Positions 32,205-42,770 of a stretch of DNA of 64,000 nucleotides are shown one piece after another. Under the pieces are notes generated by a model that was not told where the DNA came from, ran no database searches, and saw only the letters and a list, made by a program, of their open reading frames with translations. The stretch comes from Haliotis asinina (Eukaryota > Mollusca > Gastropoda > Lepetellida > Haliotidae): assembly GCF_037392515.1 (NCBI RefSeq), contig NC_090280.1, positions 21,141,118-21,205,117 of the forward strand. The letters run 5' to 3'. Position 1 is the stretch's first letter. Every line of letters begins with the position of its first letter. A program made the translations under genes and the position numbers.

Positions 32205-32370
32205 TTCTCTGCAGATCAGAGAATCCTGTGATCAACAACATGAGCATCGATCTACGTAATTGGGATACGGTGACGTCTTTCAACCAGGTCAGTTAGCCTG
32301 ACCACCCATCCGGTACGTTCCCCCTTACGACAAACACGAGGTGCTGAAGAAGACCACAGAAGTCTACCTT
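32205..32370 (+). repeat. Abalone-type core SINE, 3' part
   Basis: CAGATCAGAGAATCCTGTG, CAACATGAGCATCGATCTAC, CAGTTAGCCTGACCACCC and GAGGTGCTGAAGAAGACC. It lies about 30 bp after a tRNA-derived SINE in the same orientation. Confidence 0.8.
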
Positions 32371-32814
32371 CATGACAAATCAGAATCAAAGTGACAACCT
32401 ACCGTGCCATCAAATATTATCGTCTTCTTTCACCAGTGGGACGTCCGTCGCAGTGCATGCGTTGCATCGGACCTGGAGCAGAAGAATTAAAACGTGTGTT
32501 AAATATCAAAGTTAATTTACAGTGATCTATTATAAACTATGCACTATTTAAGTACTTTAATTGCTAATTCAAATACGTTATTGTGTTTGATCTTATCAAC
32601 AACAAAATTTGTTTACATGTCAATATGCCAACATGACTCCAATTAAAACCTCATGCTTTATCTCGTGCTGTAATAGACTATGGGACACTAAGCATAACGC
32701 TACTCTTTTACATACATACTGTAATCGATAAGAACACCATGGAGACCACACTAAGCTTCATGACAATAAATTGATATTGCTGCATTGTGCTCTACTGCCA
32801 TGGACGGATTGTAA

Positions 32815-33140
32815 CTCCCATACTTGAACACAGGACTGTTAGACTCGTAGAACAAGGTGATCGTAACTCACATACATGAACATAGGACTGTTAGACTCGT
32901 AGAACAAGGTGATCGTAACTCACATACTTGAACATAGGACTGTTAGACTCGTAGAACAAGGTGATCGTAACTCACATACATGAACATAGGACTGTTAGAC
33001 TCGTAGAACAAGGTGATCGTAACTCACATACATGAACATAGGACTGCTAGACCCGTAGAACAAGGTGATCGTAACTCACATACTTGAACATAGGACTGTT
33101 AGACTCGTAGAACAAGGTGATCGTAACTCCCATGCTTGAA
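32815..33140. repeat. 52-bp minisatellite
   Basis: About six units of GAACATAGGACTGTTAGACT, CGTAGAACAAGGTGATCG, TAACTCACATAC. On the minus strand each unit contains TCTAACAG followed shortly by GTATGTGAGT, which resemble splice sites. Confidence 0.95.
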
Positions 33141-33375
33141 CAGATGAACATACGTGAAAGGGGCAACAACATGTATTGTTATATCTAAAGCATTGGCCGC
33201 GGTTGGATAAACGGAACTGAAAAGGCAAATAGAAGGATATATTGATTGATTAAATAAATTTGCTATGTTACAGAGCCTACTTGCTCAAATCGATCTTAGC
33301 GCTATGACTATCTTAAGCCTAAAGGGAATGGGAATTACAATCATTGTAGCGCTAACTTCGCTGTGTGCAAGGACG

Positions 33376-34115
33376 TCCAGTTCATTAGAGTCAAAATCTC
33401 TCCAATGAATTGCACTTTAACTCAATAAGAAATCATCGTGAATGTATCCCAGAGATTTACAACCTGCATGAAGCACTATGAGTCCTCTCCTTTTCTTATT
33501 GGCAGTGTTCTGCAACATTACTCTTCAGTGCTAGCCACCCATTGCTTTCCTGCAGTGTGGCTTGCATTCACCAAGTCTCATCAAGATAACCAGGCTCAAA
33601 CCCCTCGTCACTCTTTTGACGTATGGTGCGTAAAGTGTTATTTCTCATTCGCACAAGATCTGATCTTTCACAAAGAATATGTCTCACTTACCAGCTACGT
33701 GTGGTGTACCGAAATCCGAAGTTATGAATTTCCAAAGTTGGTATGGTCTGTCCCGTTGACTTTCAGACTTGAAGAAGTCATAGACCTTGTAAATTAAAAC
33801 TTTAACATCAGCAGTAAACTTCATTGTGTGAGATGAATCAATCGCTCAATCAGTGGAATAAACCGTCACGTGACAAATTTGCCCGTACCTCTCGCTTCCT
33901 TGGCTGTTACCTAAGCTGTTGCTTCACCTATGTCACAAATCTAATCAAATTGGTTTGTTAAACAACTTTTATATTTTGTTGACAACAATTTAAACAAAAT
34001 TCTACAGAGTTGGTATGTTTTTCGTATTTATTTTGGCGTTAGTTTGAGTCATTTACAACGATTTGTTTTTGAGTTAGAGTGCAATTCATTGGGAGTTTGT
34101 GACTCAAATGGACCG
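33376..34115. mobile_element. TIR-flanked element of about 740 bp
   Basis: 33376-33444 and 34047-34115 are imperfect inverted repeats of about 65-70 bp sharing CCAATGAATTGCACTTTAAC / GTTAGAGTGCAATTCATTGG. The element contains a 119-codon plus frame (33438-33797) with no recognised domain. It may be a non-autonomous DNA transposon. No clear target duplication was found. Confidence 0.55.
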
Positions 34116-34136
34116 TACCTAACATCGGTAAGCCCT

Positions 34137-34210
34137 GCCAGTGAGTGAGTGAGTGAGTGAGTGAGTGAGTGAGTTTGAGTCATCTACGATTTGCTTTTGA
34201 GTTAGATATG
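34137..34210. repeat. (GTGA)n and a direct duplication
   Basis: About nine GTGA units, then GTTTGAGTCATCTACGATTT and GCTTTTGAGTTAGA. These repeat 34042-34080 directly. Confidence 0.85.
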
Positions 34211-34534
34211 TCCAGTTCGCCCACACACATGGCGCCCTTTGAACAATATGCAGTAACACAGTGTGTCAATGTTGTGAGTAAGAAAAGCCCGAAGTTTAGT
34301 ACTTTGGTGAATCTCCCTAATACGGGTACAGAGCTGGCAGGCGATATTTGGGGCAGATTGCGAACGCACCATTAGAGCCTTATGTTCACAAGGAGCAAAA
34401 TTCTGCAAAGAGACCTGTGGACCAACTGTACCCAAAATGGCTCACCCAGATTATCTGAAAGTTTCACGTCAGATTCCCCGATATTGTAAAGCGTGTTTGT
34501 ACATTTGACACTGTGCAGTTTAAATCAACTACAG

Positions 34535-34682
34535 AGTGAGTTTAATTTTATGCCGCTTTTAGCAACATTGAAGCACAGCGGGGAACCTCCAAAACAGGCT
34601 TTACACATTTTACCCATGTATGGAATCGAACCCGGGTCTTTGCCATCACGAGCCAACGCTTTACCCACGAGGCCACACCAAC
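34535..34682 (-). repeat. tRNA-derived SINE
   Basis: GAGTGAGTTTAATTTTATGC, AGCACAGCGGGGAACCTCC, GGAATCGAACCCGGGTC and CGCTTTACCCACGAGGCC, in minus orientation. Confidence 0.9.
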
Positions 34683-35111
34683 ATTCCCGCAATCAATAAA
34701 AGTAACATTATATGTTATTATACCTACAAACAGATTGCTAGAACATTGCTAAAACGGCGTAAAACGTAGGTCACTTAATATTCCCTCAAATTAAATGAAG
34801 AGTGCAAATCATAAATAGTTACATGTTTATCATGCTTTAGGAGTTATTTAAATATTTTCATAAACATACAATTGTCCGAATTGTTTGATCAGCATTGTAG
34901 TACTTGGTGACTCAAAAACGAGACACACCTTTAGGTATGCCAGCTTTTCTGTATTACTGCAGACAGCAACGTTTCACTGTATTCTCTAACATCGTTATAG
35001 AACTTAACGTTATTGCAACCAGATGATGAAAGTTCATCTCTATCCAATAAATAAGAAACCAAACTAAAAGTGCTTTATGGTTCAACTTCTTTATTATACA
35101 AGGTCACAACG

Positions 35112-35141
35112 TTTCGAGACAGATTCTAGTCTCTTCTTCAG
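35112..35141 (-). ncRNA. Hammerhead-like core at PLE terminus
   Basis: The minus strand reads CTGAAGA (35141-35135), A, a GAGAC...GTCTC hairpin (35133-35129 with 35020-type loop closing at 35120-35116) and GAAA (35115-35112). The stem bases differ from those at 3565-3582, yet pairing is kept. Catalytic ability is unproven: the base expected at the cleavage site after the very short stem III is unclear. Confidence 0.5.
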
Positions 35142-35302
35142 GTGAGGTGAGGTGAGGTGAGGTGAGGTGAGGTGAGGTGAGGTGAGGTGAGGTGAGGTGA
35201 GGTGAGGTGAGGTGAGGTGAGGTGAGGTGAGGTGAGGTGAGGTGAGGTGAGGTGAGGTGAGGTGAGGTGAGGTGAGGTGAGGTGAGGTGAGGTGAGGTGA
35301 GG
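35139..35302. repeat. (GGTGA)n minisatellite
   Basis: About 32 almost perfect GGTGA units. They begin inside the CAGGTGA that borders the hammerhead-like motif. The open HLTSPHLTSP frames on the minus strand are artefacts. Confidence 0.97.
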
Positions 35303-36094
35303 ATAAAACTAAAGGGTTGTAGTATATATACACACAACAGTAGACCGATAACAATGGGTAACAAGATATACAGGTTTGTATTGATTGATGTACAGGCTTC
35401 GATTGATTGATGTACAGGCTTCAACTTATGTACAGGCTTCAACTGATTGGTGTGCAGGCTTGTGTTGATTAGGTTAACGAGTTACAGGTACAGATGTTTG
35501 GATAAAGATTAGTCACTGAGGATAAGGTGGTTCCATGCATTGGGTAAGTAAACACCTCCGTCTCTGTTGATTGAGGGCTTGTTCCGCTTGATTGCAATGG
35601 CTTCTAGGACCTTCCGTTGAACCTTAAAGCACTTTTAGTTTGATTCCTCCAACTTCTAAATGCCTTTGAAACAACCTTTGAAACAAAATAAATAAGAAGT
35701 TGTCACCTATAAAGTTATGTTTCGTACAACGTTGTTCACGTCCAGCATAAGGGATGGATAAGTGAACAGCGTATGTCAATCACTTATGTCAATAGTACAA
35801 AAAGTGTACACGCATGCTTCATTATCATTGACAGCAGTTGAACAAGAGCATAACACTGTAGAAACAATTTCAGAAGATGGACTACAAGTCTCGAATTAAA
35901 TACATAGTACTTCTCCGTGGTTAGTTTCAGGAGATGGTGTTCATTGCCAGATTGTATTCTTACTACAGTGACACACAGTATGAAAGTAAGAGGATCATAA
36001 AATACAGCGACTGGACGGGAGGAAAAGCATCATTTATGAACTTGAGCCCTCCTTTCGTTCTTGTAGACTGACTATACACGACTGTTAACGTAAA

Positions 36095-36325
36095 CGTACA
36101 TTGTGTGATGCCCATTCTGGGGTAGGCAGCCGTTACATTGGTGGAATATTGGTAAAAGCGAGGTAAAACCTTACTGACTCACTGACTCAAATCCACTGAC
36201 TGACTGACCACCAACCGCTCATTCACTCACCCACCCACTAATCCGCTCACTCACCACCCACCCGCTCACTCACTCACTCACTCACTCACTCACTCTCTCT
36301 CACTCTCACTCACTCACTCAGCTTA
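36095..36325 (+). repeat. tRNA-derived SINE 3' end with (ACTC)n tail
   Basis: TGTGTGATGCCCATTCTGGG and GGTAAAAGCGAGGTAAAACC, then a long run of ACTCACTC and ACCCACCC variants. Confidence 0.75.
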
Positions 36326-36949
36326 TTGTACTCATGTCAGGTTAGGTATATGAATGTGACGCACTTACTTTCAGTCTCACTATTACATAAAGCACAATGG
36401 CGTATGATCTGTCTTGGTGTGGAGTAGCGCTTCGTTTTAATCATTAAGCCATTGGGTATATCTTTACGTTGAACGACAGTTTCCAGCATTGATTGCAGTC
36501 AGCAAACATTTAGTGGATATGAGTCAACAACAACTATATCCGTTTAGAAGAAACAGACAATCGACATGGGAGTTCAATAACACAGATCACAATGTATACT
36601 GAAAGGAACACAGGATGGTTTCACTCTAACTCTCTGTGTGATTGTATGAATCGGAGGATTAGACAACTGGAAGCAGAGCATCACCACTGTACTTTTGGGG
36701 ATGTTGCATATGTGATGTTCATCGACTTGGTTGAGTTGGAAGTGTTATTTGTACGTTTTACTGAGTTTCATGCAGTCATACGATCGCTTCTTTTTAAAGT
36801 TCATTATTGTTCATGTAATTGCTTACACCCTTTAAAGAAAGAAACGCATAAGTCATTTTTAGAAGAATTGCGTTAGCTTGAAAGCAAATATGGTATGTAA
36901 GTTCTATGGTACAAAAGTGACAATTCAGACGTCCATGCACAAAGAGTTC

Positions 36950-37190
36950 GCCAACACAATATCGGTCTACATATTGATGCTTCTGTTTACTTGAGGGTCC
37001 ACAACATGCCCTCCGAGGTAATATAAGTAAACTAAGTCGTCGAAGGTGCCCTTCCTGCAGTACGATGGTCAGTTTTGAAAGTGTCCGAGGCGTGTTTTGA
37101 CGCTGACGGACACCTCGATGGAGTTCATCCCATAGGCATTGTGTCTGGTATAGAGCTGGGGATCTGGGACTTCATGGCAAGATATTAGAA
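36950..37190 (-). pseudogene. Unidentified coding-like stretch with one stop
   Basis: From about 37190 one minus frame reads SFLISCHEVPDPQLYTRHNA then YGMNSIEVSVSVKTRLGHFQ, a stop (near 37073), and PSYCRKGTFDDLVYLYYLGG then HVVDPQVNRSINM before a final stop. The amino-acid texture on both sides of the stop is that of a folded protein and lies in one frame, so this looks like a recently inactivated exon, or an exon end plus a second exon (TACTGCAG could be an acceptor). I do not recognise the family. Confidence 0.35.
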
Positions 37191-37204
37191 ATGAACGTGT
37201 ACTG

Positions 37205-37490
37205 CAGGCCAAGTAGCGTTGTCTTACAGGAACAACTCCCTACGTCTGTCAACTTGCAGGAACAACTCCCTACGTCTGTCAGCTTGCAGGAACAACTCCC
37301 TACGTCGGTCAACTTGCAGGAACAACTCCCTACGTCTGTCAGCTTGCAGGAACAACTCCCTACGTCGGTCAGCTTGCAGGAACAACTCCCTACGTCGGTC
37401 AACCTGCAGGAAGAACTCCCAACGTTGGTCAACTTGCAGGAACAACTTCCTACGTCGGTCAGCTTGCAGGTACAACATCCCACGTCGGTG
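37205..37490. repeat. 30-bp minisatellite
   Basis: About nine units of GGAACAACTCCCTACGTC then (G/T)GTCA(A/G)CTTGCA. Because 30 is a multiple of three, four frames stay open and produce LQEQLPTSVN-, SCKLTDVGSC- and RRELFLQ-type repeat peptides. None has independent support as coding. Confidence 0.95.
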
Positions 37491-37670
37491 AGCTAATCGG
37501 AAGCAATGATTTCGTCGATGTCAAATTCCCCTGAACCACCACTAAATCAGATCTTTGTGTGCTGGATGTCCCACCCCACAGCATGATACTTCCGCTACCA
37601 AATCTGTCGAATGCAATTAGGGACAAAACGTTCATTTCTCCGACTGTATCCACGCTGATGGAAATCTCGA

Positions 37671-37768
37671 TCGCTGAAAGTGGAATTACATTGTAACCCA
37701 TTTGGGGAATGGACCCTGGGTCTTCGGCATGACGGGTGAACGCTTTAACCACAAAGCTACCCCATCGT
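37671..37768 (-). repeat. tRNA-derived SINE, partial
   Basis: GCTGAAAGTGGAATTACATTG, then GGGGAATGGACCCTGGG and GAACGCTTTAACCACAAAGC, in minus orientation. Confidence 0.75.
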
Positions 37769-37879
37769 CCTTTGTTCACAGAGCGAACGTGTGGTGACTG
37801 GGTGTTTATTGCTCTATTGGCTGACCATTGAAAAGATGTGTCAGATACCGAAGTATATATACGCAGATTGGTGTAGAAA

Positions 37880-38015
37880 CGTGGTAGTGGTGTAGCGTTG
37901 TTATTTTGGGGGTTACACGCTCTTAGTAAAGTACAGATTCTAGTACTTTTGTTAGGTTGAGTGCCATCCGGGATTCCAACCCACACCTTCAGAGAAGCAT
38001 GGTGACTTCTGTTCA
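37880..38015 (-). repeat. tRNA-like inverted-repeat family member
   Basis: GGGGGTTACACGCTCTTAGT, AAGTACAGATTCTAGTACTT and CCGGGATTCCAACCCACACC match the left half of 19630-19950. Confidence 0.7.
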
Positions 38016-38309
38016 GAAATATCAACGGGATAAAACAGAGTTAAAAGTCCTTTAACTCCCCTTCAACATAACTATACTGCTTTAACATTTATGAAAATCA
38101 AATTTACACAAATTTACACCATTTCATGCAAGATTGGGATCGAATGGCTGCAAGTCCATTTCTTCTCAGAGCCAGTTTATCTTTACACAAAAGATCGCAT
38201 ACCTCATTATTACGCTTTTGCATAGTTACATTACAGATTGTTTACAGCGACAAACCATTATGGTAGCTTTAGTGTGGATGGTGGGTATGGGTGGTGGGTT
38301 TTTGACTTC

Positions 38310-38446
38310 ACGGCGCGTTATGCACAATTTCTGCAATATCGCGTCAGGGGAAAGCAGAAATGGACTTCACACATTGCACCCATGTAGAATGGACGTCACC
38401 GGGGTGACGAGTGAACGCTTTAAGCGTCAGGCTACCCTATCACCCG
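38310..38446 (-). repeat. tRNA-derived SINE
   Basis: GCAATATCGCGTCAGGGGAA, GACTTCACACATTGCACCC and GAACGCTTTAAGCGTCAGGC. It has a short insertion at the B box. Confidence 0.8.
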
Positions 38447-38836
38447 AGTAGCTTTGTAAAACCATACAACACTATGAACACTTGACTACTTTACTCGAGG
38501 CTTTGAATTTTCAATACCACTCTCACAAATCTATTAGAACTCTTACATGACTATCAAGAGCAGCGGAGTGGCTCCTGCTGTGAGGTAAAGTACGAACAAA
38601 CCCACGAATATGACTATTTTCGGGACAGTGGACGGTCTGCGTCAAAAGAATCGATTTACTTTTGTTGCAGATACGGAAATTGGAACGCCGAAAAATCGGT
38701 ATGAGCTGAACTAAATCGTGAAATCACTTTATAAACAAACAAGATCAATGAACAATCAACAGATCATACTAAAAGACAAAGGGTTAGTGTGTTACAACCA
38801 AACTATTCGTGCGCAGACGACCCCTAAATACTCAAG

Positions 38837-38988
38837 GGGCGGTAGGGTAGCCTAATGGTTAAAGCGTGGGCTTGTCACGCTGAAGACCTGGGTTCGATTC
38901 CCTACATGCTAGTATATGTGAAGCCCATTTCTGGTGTCCCCCGTCGTGAAGTTGCAATTGTTAATATATTGCTGAAAGCGGCGTACAA
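38837..38988 (+). repeat. tRNA-derived SINE, best-preserved pol III boxes
   Basis: GTAGCCTAATGGTTAAAGCG is an A box region and CTGGGTTCGATTCCC a B box, 40 bp apart as in a tRNA. The body is TGAAGCCCATTTCTGGTGTC and GCTGAAAGCGGCGTA. Confidence 0.9.
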
Positions 38989-39199
38989 AATGTATTTAGC
39001 AAAACATTTTCTCCGTGCCTTTTGCCGCTATCCTTGTTGTTATAGGTCTTGGGCGACGTGGCCAGTTAGAGGCCTGTCGCCTAGTTAGAGGCCTGCGGTA
39101 TCCTTCAGTCCGCCCGTGAGAGTAATCGCCCTTTATCAAAGGGAAGATACTCTAGTGACCTTTGTTCAGGGACTACCCCACCTGTCCGGTGTTATGAAT

Positions 39200-40040
39200 T
39201 GCAGAATCAGATGTTTGCACGGTGGCCTAAAGAGAAGGAAACAGTTCGGACATATTTAAGTTTTATCAGGGGATAAACACAGAGGTGGCCTGGCGTGACT
39301 ATGTTAACTGGTGTCCTCGCAAATGCATCTTTCTAATCTAAGTCTCGTATGTTGTGATATTTGCATAGCTGCGTACTTGCAGTCAAAGAACCTACCCCTT
39401 ATATGATATATGCGGTCATGTGACACACTTTCAGAAATTTGGTACGGTCCAATAATCAGGTTGTGTATTTCATTTAAACACACACATCTATAGAACATTT
39501 GGATTTACGCGTGGCCCATGCCCGGCAATTATCACTCTTTGCAGTCAACGACATACCTGGTTCGTTAGTTCGCTCCAGACCTCAGTTTTGTATGATCTGG
39601 TATGCTCTGGCATCTAGACCAAACGTATCACCAAACATATAAAACGGAATCTCCATTAAGGCTTTCAGCACGGAGTGTTACTATCGTGTCTTTACTGATT
39701 GAAATCTGATTGATAGTTTGCTGCAAGCTGTAAACTTGTTAAGAGACATCACAATGTCCTGCTATTCAAACATCCGCTTCTTTGTCCACAGTGCCACAGA
39801 ATATGTGGAGAGTGGAGTGCTGGTATCGACAACTTTAATGTGACATGATACGTGAGTGTTACCACTCGGAAGTCTGTCACCAATGGGAGAATAGATGTAA
39901 CAATATTCCCTGACGTCAACTAATCTGAAGTGGTTTAATGTATGGACAGCGGAAGGAAAATGAGTCCACTTGTTCAACTTGTCGTATTTTCAGAAGTAAT
40001 AGGATTGCACTTGTTGTTACCCCGTCTTGTGCAAGACACG
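39200..40040. other. No gene seen
   Basis: Unique-looking sequence with short frames on both strands and no recognisable domain. Confidence 0.4.
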
Positions 40041-40048
40041 TTGGTGGT

Positions 40049-40067
40049 GGAGAGAGAGAGGGAGCTA

Positions 40068-40129
<62 letters not shown>
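40049..40129. repeat. (GA)n microsatellite
   Basis: About 35 GA units with a GAGGGAGCTAGAGG interruption near the start. Confidence 0.95.
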
Positions 40130-40135
<6 letters not shown>

Positions 40136-40267
40136 TGGAGAGGTGTTCTATAATTCACTTCAGACCTACGTGTGACACTTCTGCGTGATGTTAATATTGC
40201 GTGATGGAACACGCAACCTATTTTCGCTGATCACTACACATCAACAGTATCCTGTCCAGACTCACTT

Positions 40268-40390
40268 ATGAAAAAACAAAACAAAAAAACAAAAAAAACA
40301 AAACAAAGAAAGCAACATAAACAAAACAAAACAAAACAAAACAAAACAAAACAAAACAAAACAAAACAAAACAAAAACAAAAAAAACTCC
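40268..40390. repeat. (AAAAC)n microsatellite
   Basis: About 13 clean AAAAC units after an irregular A/C/G-rich start. Confidence 0.95.
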
Positions 40391-42320
40391 ATCAATTACA
40401 GTTCTAATTCAATCCAAATTCAAATCAACATCAGGCAAACCAAACATCTAACTCAGTATCCATAAAGTACAAGTTAGACCATGATATTATGAAATGGCAC
40501 ACCTCCAGTCATACTCCGTCTAGTTCAATGTGAACTAGACATATTCCCCGTGGAGGATGTCTGAGGTGTTATGACACCATGCATTCACAACATCAACTGC
40601 CATTGTTGACGTTTCAGGTTTTCACGGATAGTTTTATTTTGAAAGATGATCTGACTGACATTTAGTTACAAGTTGAATGTTGGCAGTGTGTGTGATACAT
40701 GAATCTCTGTTCAGAAATCATGTCTTCACACAATGTCACCTTTGCCCATCTCAACAGACGATCAATATATTCTGAAGCCTTGATCCTTGAGAAACATTTG
40801 GTTGATAAATATAATAGGAAATCTAGCTTAGCATAACTTTCCTTACAAGAAAGCTTTACCTCGTGAGATCCTTCTATCCCAAACCCTTTCAGTATAGTGG
40901 CGAACTAGGATTGGAGTAATGTGTGGAGAGCCAGTGGAGAGCCGTATGTTCTGGAGTGATATGTTCTGTGCATTTGATCAAAGAAATGGGGCGAGCAGCA
41001 CGGTTATGTGTTGTTTGCGCTTATTCGGAGTCTTTTTTAAACGTATGATGTGATTGTTTTAATAGTAACGCCGTACCAGACCGCCAAACTTTTGTAGCGG
41101 TCGTGCCTCATAATGAGATTTTCCCAATTTCCGCTTGTCACGCTGCACAAAAAAGCACGCTGTACGACGTGCTTGCAAGGATTAGAAGGAGCGAAGTGTT
41201 GCAGTATACAAGGGAATAGATGTAAAATATTGATTAATATTTATACATCCAGTTGAATGATTTGGTCTCAAATGTCTGGACTGGTTATTGCATTACGTTG
41301 CACATTATGTAGGAACCCACTCAGCATGAAACGAGACCGTTTTGTAATGCATGTTTTGACTTACCGACAGGATATTTACCAAAGCTAGAATCTTAAATTT
41401 ACCGAATAACATTAATGTTCTACCCAGTGACACCGGTCATATAGACAAGACTAGCTGGACTGTGAAACAGGATTTCATATCAATACTTTAATACCAAGCA
41501 TTAAGATACTGTTAGGTATGAACAGAGTTTGCTCCTGTTGTTGAGGGTGGATAGGTTTCTTGATTTAATTACAGAGGGAGAGAGACACCTCATCACAAAT
41601 GAAAAAGATAATTAACTGAATCGAACGAATCAACGAATGAATGAACAACAAAAGGCTTTCTACTGCAGACAAAAGGCAGCCAGTTATTCAGACACATTAA
41701 CTTTTAGCGAGATTGTCAAACATGTGTATAAACGTTCTAACACGTATGGTTGGGTAATTAACCTGTGAGCTACTTTGAGCCGAAACCATCAGACGAGTGA
41801 TGCAAGACAATCACTGTGTGTCTGTATTCACAACACTCTTAAAATACCTCAAACTCTGCATCTCGTGTTGACATTCACTGCAGTCTTGACGTTTCCGGTA
41901 GCAAGGATTTTGTTTCTAGACATATTTAAAAAAATGATGTGCGTGGTTGTTTGGAAATGGTCACGACTCTTCATTGAATATATCGTATTTTAACACAGGC
42001 CTTATCAAATCGCTAAAGTTGCTGTGCCGGAAGTATACAAAACTAGGTCGCCAAGGGCGGGGCTTTAGGACCTTCGGCAATCTGATTGGTTAATATTAAT
42101 GCAAACTATACGTGCAGTGACATTTTGTTCTTACATGTCCTCCATATGTCTGTCAAAAGTTATTAATGTTGACATTAAATGCTTGAGAAGAACATAAAGG
42201 AAAGCTATTGATTTGAAAGTTCTTGCCTTTGGTTATGTAGACTTTTGTCAATACATTGTTGCCATTTGAATACCTATGCACCAATATCTGAAATAGACAG
42301 ACAAAACAGACAAAACTAAC
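40391..42320. other. No gene seen
   Basis: AT-rich sequence with short frames only. Confidence 0.4.
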
Positions 42321-42329
42321 ATTTCTTAT

Positions 42330-42475
42330 ATTTGGGATTAAACTTTCTTAGTAAAGTACGACTTCTAGCACCTTTTAGCTCAGTTCTCATATTCCAACGA
42401 ACACCCTCAGACACCTATTCGCCAGCACACAAAGTCAACCGCCTAACCCACTCAGCCACCGCGACGTCTACAAAA
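42330..42475 (-). repeat. tRNA-like inverted-repeat family member
   Basis: TATTTGGGATTAAACTTTCT, TAGTAAAGTACGACTTCTAG and the box-like CCAACGAACACCCTCAG, then CACTCAGCCACCGCG. Confidence 0.65.
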
Positions 42476-42599
42476 TGAAGTCGGACAGCTGGTAGTCTAA
42501 ACCACGGGCTTTGTGTACACCTCCGATAACCGTTAACCGCCACGGCTCCCACGGCCAAAAACTGTGATTGCAAGATGCCATTTAGCAAGGAGTCAAATG

Positions 42600-42770
42600 T
42601 GACATATGTCATGTTTGGGATTACACACTTTTAGTGTGTTCGCGATTAGGTGCCTGAATCTGAGGGTGAGGGTTCGAATCACAGATGGGAATGAACTTTA
42701 CTAGGAAAGTGGTGTCCGAAACTTTGTAAAGTATAATCCCAAATATAACATATGTTACATTTGACCACTT
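42600..42770 (+). repeat. tRNA-like inverted-repeat family member, other arm
   Basis: TTTGGGATTACACACTTTTA, then GGGTTCGAATCACAGATGG (B box), TTTACTAGGAAAGTGGTGTC and ATAATCCCAAATATAACATA. Its outer ends are inverted copies. Confidence 0.7.

Larger units (their letters stand above)
35058..35640 (-). mobile_element. 5'-truncated Penelope-like element
   Basis: The minus strand from 35620 reads VQRKVLEAIAIKRNKPSINR then DGGVYLPNAWNHLILSD and a stop near 35505, the conserved PLE tail. The 3' UTR follows, with TGATGTACAGGCTTC-type repeats (35375-35465), then (TCACC)n at 35302-35139, then a terminal hammerhead-like motif at 35141-35112. The outermost 27 bp on both sides (35058-35084 and 35613-35639) are inverted copies with one mismatch, so the truncated 5' end carries a piece of the terminal sequence in reverse. 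Confidence 0.85.

Noticed and set aside
32403..32476. Possible minus-strand exon (CTGCTCCAG ... GTAGGT) with CNACTATD
   Set aside because: The splice-like ends are good, but all three frames hit a stop or are too short, and no partner exon in a matching phase was found.
32815..33140. CRISPR-like regular array (also 25785-26135 and 17890-18150)
   Set aside because: The units repeat over their whole length with no unique spacers, and the DNA is eukaryotic. These are minisatellites.
35094..35442. HLTSPHLTSP-repeat ORFs
   Set aside because: They come from the (GGTGA)n array within a PLE 3' end, and the same repeat keeps several frames open.
37172..37496. Four overlapping ORFs with 10-residue repeats
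   Set aside because: A 30-bp tandem repeat opens frames on both strands at once. No splice or domain support singles one out.
38837..38988. Possible true tRNA gene
   Set aside because: A and B boxes are good, but the acceptor stem does not close and the unit continues into the SINE body shared by more than ten copies in the window.
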